Positions 1 to 5,776 of a stretch of 15,054 nt of DNA are shown piece after piece. The stretch covers positions 1 to 15,054 of the forward strand of contig USFU01000027.1 in NCBI GenBank assembly GCA_900554135.1. The letters are read 5' to 3'. Below the pieces are notes generated by a model. The model saw only the letters and a program-made list of their open reading frames with translations, made no database searches and was not told the origin of the DNA. The DNA comes from an uncultured Collinsella sp. Its GTDB lineage: Bacteria > Actinomycetota > Coriobacteriia > Coriobacteriales > Coriobacteriaceae. Every line of letters begins with the position of its first letter. Within the stretch, counting starts at the first letter, position 1. A program made the position numbers and the translations under genes.

Positions 1-52
1 CCTTTATCAGACTTCCTACACTTGAAAAGTGCGAACATAAAAACAGTTTCAT
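1..52 (-). CDS. 5' end of a peptidase E / type 1 glutamine amidotransferase-like protein (partial)
   Basis: The minus strand has an ATG at 52 preceded by a perfect AAAGGAG Shine-Dalgarno (60-66), 7 nt away. The reading frame stays open to the window edge and gives MKLFLCSHFSSVGSLIK. This N-terminus resembles the S51 peptidase E / type 1 glutamine amidotransferase-like family, in which a short MKLFL-type first beta strand opens a flavodoxin-like fold. Only 17 residues are visible, so the nucleophile and the rest of the catalytic site cannot be checked. The strong ribosome binding site and an extended -10 upstream make it a real gene start. The family name is a recollection of sequence style and is uncertain. 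Confidence 0.6.
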   Translation of the reverse strand, partial: MKLFLCSHFSSVGSLIK

Positions 53-98
53 CAATATTCTCCTTTATATATAAATTCGTATTTGTTGAACTAAGCCG

Positions 99-107
99 TG
101 TATACCA
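99..107 (-). promoter_or_regulatory. Candidate extended -10 promoter for the left-edge gene
   Basis: Read on the minus strand, 107 to 99 is TGGTATACA, an extended -10 (TGn plus TATACA). It would start transcription around 90-93 and leave a leader of about 40 nt before the ATG at 52. I see no convincing -35 hexamer, as is usual for extended -10 promoters. The same TGGTATA word precedes the small gene at 14627-14866. Confidence 0.4.
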
Positions 108-206
108 TACGCTCCAATGAAAGAACGCCCTGATATAGCGTAATTTGCTGTTTTCCTGCGTACGTGCGTACACACTCCACAGGAATTCTAAGGGCCCTGC
201 CCCCTT

Positions 207-240
207 AGCACACGGACTTTGGAACAAAGTCTAGTGTGTT
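207..240. repeat. Imperfect inverted repeat / hairpin
   Basis: The arms ACAC-G-GACTTTG and CAAAGTC-TA-GTGT pair around a GAA triloop, giving a stem of about 14 bp with one small interruption. It abuts a second hairpin, 188-208, whose 3' arm ends at the two bases where this one begins, so the two are near-alternatives. Neither has a T-run, so a simple terminator is unlikely. Confidence 0.5.
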
Positions 241-353
241 ACGCCTTGCCAGAGGTGTACAGACTCCCGGCACGCACGTGCGCAGCAATTGCCATCAATG
301 CGCCATATAAGTGGCGATCAAGTTCGCATAAAGCGACCTTGGTTCCGCAAAGC

Positions 354-390
354 AAAAGGCAGGATGCCATCACCACGATGATACCCTGCC
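354..390 (-). terminator. Candidate minus-strand terminator-like hairpin
   Basis: On the minus strand GGCAGG (390-385) pairs with CCTGCC (363-358). A second 4-bp helix (TGAT/ATCA) lies inside, and TTTTGCTTT follows. The internal loop is asymmetric, so the call is tentative. Confidence 0.35.
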
Positions 391-446
391 TCTGTTCGTT
401 CCTGTTTACCGTTCCGAGTGGTCCTTCCGCAGAATTACCGATAAAC

Positions 447-486
447 AAAAAACGAACCCGAACCCTTTCTCGTATAGAATCGGGTT
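447..486 (-). terminator. Candidate second terminator downstream of the dehydrogenase
   Basis: Reading the minus strand, AACCCGA (486-480) pairs with TCGGGTT (461-455) across an 18-nt loop, and a run of six T follows (452-447). It sits about 70 nt beyond the first terminator and would act as a backup. The large loop lowers confidence. Confidence 0.4.
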
Positions 487-510
487 TGAGTACGAACTGA
501 ATGGTGGAGC

Positions 511-556
511 AATAAAAAACCACCACAAAGGTGCCTGTCCCCTTTGTGGTGGTTTT
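511..556 (-). terminator. Rho-independent terminator of the dehydrogenase gene, copy 1 of a repeated hairpin
   Basis: On the minus strand AAAACCACCACAAAGG (556-541) pairs perfectly over 16 bp with CCTTTGTGGTGGTTTT (531-516), around the loop GGACAGGCA. The stem runs directly into TTTTTT at 519-514 and then ATT. It begins 9 nt after the dehydrogenase stop codon. The identical 16-bp arms and nearly the same loop recur at 8176-8215 after the glycosyltransferase gene, in the same orientation relative to that gene. Plus-strand transcripts would get only a TTTT tail, so the main action is on the minus strand. Confidence 0.85.
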
Positions 557-565
557 GGGCCAGTC

Positions 566-1648
566 CTAGAGTGCGTGGCCGTAGGTGTCGGCAGCCTTGA
601 TGGCGGCGGCGAACTTTTCGTCGGTGAAAGGTTCCGGGTTGCCCTGCTTCCACTCGTTGGTGGCGTGCGCGTACTCGCACAGGGCCGGGATATCGGACTC
701 GGAAAGCCCGACCTGCTCAAGCGTCACGGGCAGCCCCATCTGCTTGTTAAAGGCAGCGTAGCGCTTAAGGTTCTCGGTGTCGCCCGTGTAGGCGAACAAC
801 ACGAGCACGCCCAGGCTCACGACCTCGCCGTGCAGGTAGGTGCCCTCACGCGGAATGCTGCAAGTGGCGTTGTAGAACGCGTGCGCCACGCTCGAGTTGT
901 AGTAGTAATCGTTCTGGTTGGTCAGGTTCGAGACATAGCCCGTGTTGACCACGATGTCGAGCGCGATCTGCTTGACAGCCTCGCTCGACAGGTCCTGGCG
1001 CACGTCCTCAAGACCCTGGACGCCATAGGTAAACAGCGGCTCGGAACAGGTGTGGGCGAGTGCCAAGCCAAGGCCTGCCGTGTGCTCCAAATTGCCGGCG
1101 CTCGTGGCGTACTCGACCTCGGGCTGCTTAGACAGGGCATCGCCTACGCCGGCCCAGAAATACTCTGCCGGTGCCTCGGCGATGATCTTGGGGTTGATGA
1201 AGATGTGCGCCGGTCGGTTGGGGTACGAATAGCCCTCGAGCGAGCCATCGTCGTTGTACACGACGGCAATGGCGGTCGCAGCGGAGCAGTTGGAGCAAAT
1301 CGTCGGCACCGTAAAGACGATCTTCTTGAGCTCGATGGCTGCGGTCTTCACGGTGTCGAGCGCCTTGCCGCCGCCGCAAGCAATGAGCACGTCGGCTTCC
1401 TGGCAGGCGGGGGAGTTTACGACCTTGGCGATATTGGCGCGCGTACTGTTGGTGCCGTAGACGCGCGTCTCCAGAATCTCGACGTCGGTACCCGCTAGCG
1501 CAGCTTCGATACCGGGAAGTGCTGCGGCCAGTGCCCGCTTGCCACCGATGATCGCGACCTTGGTCGCTCCGTACTCCGCCAGTGCGGTGGGAAGCTCGTC
1601 AAAGCAATCCTCGCCAACGGTGTAGTCGCTCATTCCAATCGTGCGCAT
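566..1648 (-). CDS. gldA: Iron-containing alcohol dehydrogenase family protein, glycerol dehydrogenase-like
   Basis: This 360-residue protein matches the usual size of group III metal-dependent dehydrogenases, cytosolic enzymes that oxidise glycerol or a similar polyol with NAD. The N-terminal half is a Rossmann-type domain with the pyrophosphate-binding GGGKALDT at 92-99. Likely metal ligands are D170 (GVGDALSK), H256 (AHAFYN) and H273 (YLHGE), the same pattern as in characterised glycerol dehydrogenases. The ATG at 1648 is chosen because AAGAAGG (1654-1660) lies 5 nt upstream; a second ATG at 1633 has no such site. The gene is monocistronic, divergent from the ileS leader, and closes with a strong hairpin terminator. 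Substrate cannot be settled from sequence: hydroxy-ketone or other short-chain alcohol substrates remain possible. Confidence 0.85.
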   Translation of the reverse strand: MRTIGMSDYTVGEDCFDELPTALAEYGATKVAIIGGKRALAAALPGIEAALAGTDVEILETRVYGTNSTRANIAKVVNSPACQEADVLIACGGGKALDTVKTAAIELKKIVFTVPTICSNCSAATAIAVVYNDDGSLEGYSYPNRPAHIFINPKIIAEAPAEYFWAGVGDALSKQPEVEYATSAGNLEHTAGLGLALAHTCSEPLFTYGVQGLEDVRQDLSSEAVKQIALDIVVNTGYVSNLTNQNDYYYNSSVAHAFYNATCSIPREGTYLHGEVVSLGVLVLFAYTGDTENLKRYAAFNKQMGLPVTLEQVGLSESDIPALCEYAHATNEWKQGNPEPFTDEKFAAAIKAADTYGHAL

Positions 1649-1769
1649 AGCAACCTTCTTTCGTTCGATAGAGTGCTTTCAGGTATTTTGCTCCAAGAGA
1701 AGGTCCACAGCCGCGAGAAATTTCGAACGTATAAAACCAGTGTTGAGGGTTTTTCGTCGGCGCGGAACG

Positions 1770-1778
1770 TGCTAGCAT
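1770..1778 (+). promoter_or_regulatory. Candidate extended -10 promoter of the ileS T-box leader
   Basis: TGCTAGCAT at 1770-1778 is a TGn-extended -10 element about 7-12 nt before the point where the conserved T-box leader sequence starts (GTTGATGGGGACGAGTAG, 1792-1809). No clear -35 is visible at normal spacing; TTGAGG at 1743 is too far away. The position fits the leader well, which is the main support. Confidence 0.5.
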
Positions 1779-1784
1779 ACTCCG

Positions 1785-2091
1785 CATAAGCGTTGATGGG
1801 GACGAGTAGTCGGCCGTCCGCATGCTACAGAGATCGGGGAGCGCTGAGAACCCGTGCATGCGACCGATGAAAATCACCCCGGAGCTGCGGTCCCAACGGA
1901 CGTGCCGCGCAGGTTCGTCTTAGTAGACATCGCCGAGATGGTCGTCGATACAGGCCAGCCGAGTAACGGATGCGAGCGCGCGGCGACGCGGGTGAGGGCA
2001 TCTAAGCTGGGTGGTTAAGCGAAGAGCTTTTATGGGCAGACTACCCTTTTTGTGGCGCTTCGTCCCAGCTTGTAGGGACGGGCGCTTTTTT
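1785..2091 (+). ncRNA. T-box riboswitch, tRNA-Ile responsive, controlling ileS
   Basis: The leader senses uncharged tRNA-Ile and controls read-through into ileS. It opens with the GATGGGGACGAGTAG-type segment of T-boxes. Stem I is supported by the helices 1818-1822/1886-1890, 1824-1826/1883-1885 and 1833-1837/1864-1868. Its internal loop has AGAGA on the 5' side and GAAAATCACC on the 3' side, which places the specifier codon AUC (Ile) at 1873-1875. Downstream, AAGCTGGG (2004-2011) pairs with CCCAGCTT (2064-2071) and GCGAAG (2019-2024) with CTTCGT (2058-2063), with a single 7-nt bulge UGGUUAA at 2012-2018. UGGU is complementary to the ACCA acceptor end of tRNA-Ile. The usual bulge is UGGNACC, so the last three bases are unusual. 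The 3' arm of this antiterminator is shared with the terminator at 2055-2091, so it controls by transcription attenuation rather than by RBS masking. Confidence 0.92.
2055..2091 (+). terminator. T-box attenuator (intrinsic terminator) before ileS
   Basis: GCGC-TT-CGTCCC (2055-2066) pairs with GGGACG-G-GCGC (2075-2085) around the loop AGCTTGTA, with one bulged T and one G-T pair. Six T follow (2086-2091). The 5' arm overlaps the antiterminator 3' arm (2058-2071), so the two folds exclude each other. Confidence 0.9.
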
Positions 2092-2134
2092 GGTGCCCAG
2101 AGGGCGTGCGCGCCCATGACAAGAAAGGGGTACC

Positions 2135-4936
2135 GTGGCAAACGAGTACAAGCAGACGATGAATCTGCCCAAAACCGGATTTCCCATGCGTGCCGGTCTT
2201 TCCAAGTCCGAGCCCAAGCGACTCAAGGACTGGCAGGACAACAAGGTCTACGAGCAAGTTCTAAAGAAGAACGAGGGTCACAAGAAGTTCGTGCTGCACG
2301 ACGGTCCTCCGTACGCCAACGGCCCGATCCACATCGGCCACGCCATGAACAAGATCTCCAAGGACATGATCAACCGTTACTGGATGATGCAGGGCTGCGA
2401 AGTTCCCTATGTCCCCGGTTGGGACTGCCACGGTCAGCCGATTGAGCACAAGGTCGAGGAGAAGCTCGGCACCGAGAAGTTCAACCAGACCTCCACGGCT
2501 AAGATCCGCGAGCTTTGCAATAAGTTCGCTGTCGAGAACATCGAGTTGCAGAAGGCCGGCTTCCGTCGCCTTGGCGTGCTTGGCGACTGGGACAACCCGT
2601 ATCTGACGCTCTATCACCAGCATGACGCCGCCGACATCGAGGTCTTCAAGGCCATGTTCGACAAGGGCATGATCTATCGTGGTCACAAGCCCGTTCACTG
2701 GTGCAAGCACTGCCACACCGCGCTTGCCGAGGCCGAGATTGAGTACTCTGACGAGACGAGCCCCTCCATCTTCGTTCGCTTTGAGATGACTTCCAAGCCC
2801 GCCGGCCTAGAGAACTTCGACGGCCCGGTTGACTTTATCATCTGGACGACCACGCCGTGGACCATCCCCTCCGACCAGGCTGTTTCCCTCAAGCCCGGCG
2901 CCGCCTATGTCGCCGTTGAGCACGATGGCCGCGCCGAGGTCATGCTCGAGGACCTGGCTCCCAAGTGCTGCGAGGAGTTTGGCTGGGAGTACACCCCGGT
3001 CATGGTCGACGGCAAGCCCTACGTGGTTCCCGCCGAGACCTTCCACCACATCCACTACAAGCAGCCGATCTTTGACGGTGTCGAGGGCGTGGCGCTGCTG
3101 GCCGATTACGTCGGCGTCGATGACGGTACCGGTATCGTCCACAACTCGCCCGGCCACGGCGTCGACGACTACTTTGCTTGCCTCAAGGAGGGCATCACCG
3201 ACATTTGCATGCCTGTCGATGACGACGGTAAGTTCTACACCGGCGAGGAGTTTGGTACCGGTGGCCCCTTCAGCGGCATGGATACCGATGAGGCCAACCC
3301 GCACATCATCGAGTTCCTGCGCGAGCGCGGCACCCTGGTCCTCGAGAAGAAGATTACGCACAGCTATCCGCACTGCTGGCGCTGCAAGCATCCGGTGCTC
3401 TTCCGTGCTACCGACCAGTGGTTTGTCTCGATGGACAAGACCGGTCTGCGCGAGCAGGCTGGCAAGGAGGTCCGCGAGAACGTCAAGTGGTATCCGGCTC
3501 ACGCCGCCAACCGCATCGGCGCCATGGTCGAGCAGCGTCCCGACTGGTGCATCAGCCGTCAGCGCAACTGGGGCGTGCCCATCCCGAGCTACACCTGCGC
3601 CGACTGCGGCGAGAAGGTCATGAACGACGCCACGCTCGACGCCGTCATCAAGCTCTTCCACGAGAAGGGCTCCGACGCCTGGTTCACCGACGCTCCCGAG
3701 AGCTACCTGGGCGAGGCCTGCGTCTGCCCCAAATGCGGCGGCCATCACCTCAAGGCCGATAAGGACATCCTCGACGTGTGGTGGGACTCCGGCGTCTCTT
3801 GGAAGGCCGTCTGTGAGTATCGCCCCGAGCTTGAGTACCCGGCGGATGTGTACCTCGAGGGCTCCGACCAGCACCGCGGTTGGTTCCAGAGCTCGCTGCT
3901 CACCTCGGTGGGTGCCAACGGCCACGCTCCGTACAAGGCGGTCGTCTCGCAGGGCTTCACCCTCGACGGCCAAGGCCGCAAGATGTCCAAGTCGCTCGGC
4001 AACGTCATCGACCCCAACAAGGTCTGCGACGAGATGGGCGCCGACATCATCCGCCTGTGGGTTGCCTCCGTCGACACCAGCTCCGACGTGTCCATCGACC
4101 ACGAGATCCTTGCTCGTACGTCCGATGCCTACCGTCGTTTCCGCAACACGCTGCGCTTCCTGCTCTCCGAGCTCGAGGGTCAGTTTGAGCCCGAGACCGA
4201 CGGCGTCGCCTTTGCCGACCTGCTGCCGCTCGACAAGCTCATGGTTGCCCGCCTGACCCAGGTTCAGGCCGAGGTCGACGATGCCTACGCCAGCTACGAG
4301 TTCCCGCGTGCCTACCGCGCGCTCTACGACTTCGTGGTTACCGAGCTCTCCAACGTGTACCTCGACGCTCTGAAGGACCGTCTGTACTGCGAGAAGCCCG
4401 GCTCGCTCGAGCGCCGCAGCGCCCAGACCGTGCTCGCCGAGCTCTTCTCGATGCTCATGCGCGACCTTCAGCCGATCCTGTCCTACACGGTCGACGAGGC
4501 CATGGCCTATGCGCCCGCCGGCTGCGTCGATCACCAGAAGTACGCCGCGCTGCTCGATTGGTACAAGTCGCCCATCACGGTCGACGAGGCCAATGAGTTT
4601 GAGGGCGTGCTCGAGGCTTCACTCGAGCTCCGTAGCGCCGTGACCAAGGCCCTTGAGGATGCCCGCTCCGCCGGCACCTTCACCAAGAGCCAGCAGGTCC
4701 GCGTCAAGGCGGTCGTTCCCGCCGAGATGTATGCGCTGCTGACCGGCGACAAGGCCGTCGACCTGGCCGAGTTCTACATCGTCTCCGATGTTGAGCTGAC
4801 CCAGGGTGAGGAGCTCTCCGTTGCTATTGAGGCTGCCGAGGGCGAGTGCTGTGACCGTTGCTGGAACTATCGCACCACCGTCGGCGAGTACAACGGCCAT
4901 GCGCATATCTGCAAGCGCTGCGCTGATGCTTTGTAG
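2135..4936 (+). CDS. ileS: Isoleucyl-tRNA synthetase
   Basis: This class I synthetase charges tRNA-Ile with isoleucine in the cytoplasm. At 933 residues it has the length of the bacterial IleS type. The HIGH signature is at 66-69 within GPIHIGHA, the WDCHG segment follows shortly after, the CP1 editing domain spans roughly residues 190-420, and KMSKS is at 616-620. The C-terminus carries a zinc-binding finger with C906-x2-C909 and C926-x2-C929. The start is the GTG at 2135, set by AAGAAAGGGG at 2121-2130. Expression is controlled by the upstream tRNA-Ile T-box. A perfect 12-bp palindrome begins on the last base of the stop codon. The CP1 editing segment, KMSKS loop and zinc finger all look intact, so this should be the functional housekeeping enzyme. 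Confidence 0.98.
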   Translation: MANEYKQTMNLPKTGFPMRAGLSKSEPKRLKDWQDNKVYEQVLKKNEGHKKFVLHDGPPYANGPIHIGHAMNKISKDMINRYWMMQGCEVPYVPGWDCHGQPIEHKVEEKLGTEKFNQTSTAKIRELCNKFAVENIELQKAGFRRLGVLGDWDNPYLTLYHQHDAADIEVFKAMFDKGMIYRGHKPVHWCKHCHTALAEAEIEYSDETSPSIFVRFEMTSKPAGLENFDGPVDFIIWTTTPWTIPSDQAVSLKPGAAYVAVEHDGRAEVMLEDLAPKCCEEFGWEYTPVMVDGKPYVVPAETFHHIHYKQPIFDGVEGVALLADYVGVDDGTGIVHNSPGHGVDDYFACLKEGITDICMPVDDDGKFYTGEEFGTGGPFSGMDTDEANPHIIEFLRERGTLVLEKKITHSYPHCWRCKHPVLFRATDQWFVSMDKTGLREQAGKEVRENVKWYPAHAANRIGAMVEQRPDWCISRQRNWGVPIPSYTCADCGEKVMNDATLDAVIKLFHEKGSDAWFTDAPESYLGEACVCPKCGGHHLKADKDILDVWWDSGVSWKAVCEYRPELEYPADVYLEGSDQHRGWFQSSLLTSVGANGHAPYKAVVSQGFTLDGQGRKMSKSLGNVIDPNKVCDEMGADIIRLWVASVDTSSDVSIDHEILARTSDAYRRFRNTLRFLLSELEGQFEPETDGVAFADLLPLDKLMVARLTQVQAEVDDAYASYEFPRAYRALYDFVVTELSNVYLDALKDRLYCEKPGSLERRSAQTVLAELFSMLMRDLQPILSYTVDEAMAYAPAGCVDHQKYAALLDWYKSPITVDEANEFEGVLEASLELRSAVTKALEDARSAGTFTKSQQVRVKAVVPAEMYALLTGDKAVDLAEFYIVSDVELTQGEELSVAIEAAEGECCDRCWNYRTTVGEYNGHAHICKRCADAL

Positions 4937-4963
4937 TTACGCGGTTTTACCAAACCGCGTAAC
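4936..4963. repeat. Perfect 12-bp palindrome overlapping the ileS stop codon
   Basis: GTTACGCGGTTT (4936-4947) and AAACCGCGTAAC (4952-4963) pair fully around the tetraloop TACC. The first base is the last base of the ileS stop codon. No T-run follows, so it is not a standard intrinsic terminator. It could protect the 3' end of ileS mRNA or bind a protein as DNA. Confidence 0.8.
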
Positions 4964-4976
4964 CGGTTGACGCTGC

Positions 4977-5076
4977 AAACCCGCCAGAGCGGCAATCTGC
5001 CTTTCAGCTTCGGCGGCATGACCATAAGGTCTATGCCGCCTTGCTTCAAGGCACCTTGCTCGCTCTGGCGGGTTTT
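4977..5076. terminator. Nested palindrome between ileS and lspA, probable bidirectional terminator
   Basis: The outer arms AAACCCGCCAGAGCG (4977-4991) and CGCTCTGGCGGGTTT (5061-5075) match perfectly over 15 bp and end in TTTT (5073-5076). Inside, GCCTT (4999-5003) pairs with AAGGC (5048-5052), and GGCGGCATGACC (5012-5023) pairs with GGTC-T-ATGCCGCC (5028-5040) around ATAA. The A-run on the left and T-run on the right fit a terminator usable from both sides. At 100 nt it is far larger than normal, so a small palindromic repeat or structured RNA is also possible. Confidence 0.65.
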
Positions 5077-5176
5077 CGCTGTCGGTAACGAATCATCGGC
5101 TATTTCGTTGCTGGTCAATATAAGATATTGATTTGCGTTAAACGGAATTCGATTGTTTTGAGGGTAGGGGATTGAT

Positions 5177-5776
5177 TTGGGTCGTACTGGGGATATGACG
5201 CCGCCTTTGCGTTGGCGGTTGGGTGTTGCTGGTGGGGTAGCGCTCGTTGTGCTGCTTGTTGACCAGCTTACCAAGCTTGCGGTTCGTGCCGTGGGCGACG
5301 CTTTGCATGTGACCGTCATCCCCGGTGTCATCGACTTTATGTTTGTCCGCAATATCGGTGCTGCCTTTAGCATGGGCGAGGGGCATGGCATCGCGTTTGC
5401 CGTGCTGGCGTTGGCGGTCATTATCGCTATTGCCGTGTACCTCGTTCGTTCACCCCAGCTCGCCCATCTTGAGGTTGTGGGCATGGCGATGGTTGCGGGC
5501 GGTGCTATCGGCAACGCTATCGATCGTTTGGCCTTTGGCTTCGTGACCGATTTTATTGCCACCACCTTCATCGACTTCCCTGTTTTCAATGTGGCCGATA
5601 TCGGCATTACCGTGGGTGTCGCGCTCGCCCTCTTCGGTTACATGTTCTTGAGCCCCGCGGCCCGTGAGGTCGATGCGACCGCCGAGCTTAACGCCCGTGA
5701 CGAGGCCCGCGCCAAGCGCAAGGCTAAACAACGTGGGGAGCGTGCCCGCAAGATTCGCGAAAGGAATGAGCGCTAA
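5177..5776 (+). CDS. lspA: Lipoprotein signal peptidase (signal peptidase II)
   Basis: This integral membrane aspartyl protease removes the signal peptide from diacylglyceryl-prolipoproteins. Four transmembrane segments are visible at roughly 15-33, 70-90, 100-115 and 138-158. The family motifs are VDQLTK at 29-33, RNIGAAFS at 58-65, GGAIGNAIDR with catalytic D116, and FNVADIGI with catalytic D141. After the last membrane segment comes a very basic, charged tail of about 35 residues rich in R, K and E, longer than in typical 150-170 residue LspA proteins. TTG at 5177 is preferred because GTAGGGG ends 6 nt upstream; ATG at 5195 (starting MTPPLRW) is a real alternative. The stop overlaps the next start as TAATG, coupling translation with the pseudouridine synthase gene. 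Confidence 0.95.
   Translation: MGRTGDMTPPLRWRLGVAGGVALVVLLVDQLTKLAVRAVGDALHVTVIPGVIDFMFVRNIGAAFSMGEGHGIAFAVLALAVIIAIAVYLVRSPQLAHLEVVGMAMVAGGAIGNAIDRLAFGFVTDFIATTFIDFPVFNVADIGITVGVALALFGYMFLSPAAREVDATAELNARDEARAKRKAKQRGERARKIRERNER

Larger units (their letters stand above)
108..565. other. Gene-free stretch with several hairpins
   Basis: No frame here looks like protein. Two overlapping open frames of about 93-95 codons exist, one on each strand at 219-526, but neither has a ribosome binding site or recognisable sequence. The stretch holds hairpins at 188-208 (CTAAGGG/CCCTTAG), 207-240 (long stem around GACTTTG/CAAAGTC), 301-316 (CGCCA/TGGCG), 358-390 (GGCAGG/CCTGCC with an inner ATCA/TGAT helix), 455-486 and 516-556. 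The last three have T-rich tails on the minus strand and could act as tandem terminators for the dehydrogenase transcript. The rest could be a non-coding RNA, an intergenic repeat or a decayed gene; I cannot tell which. Confidence 0.5.

Noticed and set aside
219..526. Two opposed open frames of about 95 codons
   Set aside because: The minus frame starts inside a terminator stem and the plus frame starts at a TTG inside a hairpin. Neither has a ribosome binding site.
575..1498. 307-codon open frame on the plus strand across the dehydrogenase gene
   Set aside because: Shadow of the minus-strand dehydrogenase, whose metal and NAD motifs are intact; the plus frame is repetitive V/G/L/R text with no start signal.
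1649..1740. Promoter for the minus-strand dehydrogenase
   Set aside because: Candidate -35/-10 pairs (for example TTGGAG with TCTATC) match poorly, so I could not choose one.
2807..4534. 575-codon open frame on the minus strand inside ileS
   Set aside because: Antisense shadow of a GC-rich gene: no ribosome binding site or recognisable motif, and ileS is certain on the other strand.
5101..5160. Possible lspA promoter in the AT-rich stretch before the gene
   Set aside because: TATAAG/TAAGAT-like words exist but no hexamer pair has acceptable spacing, so I did not list one.
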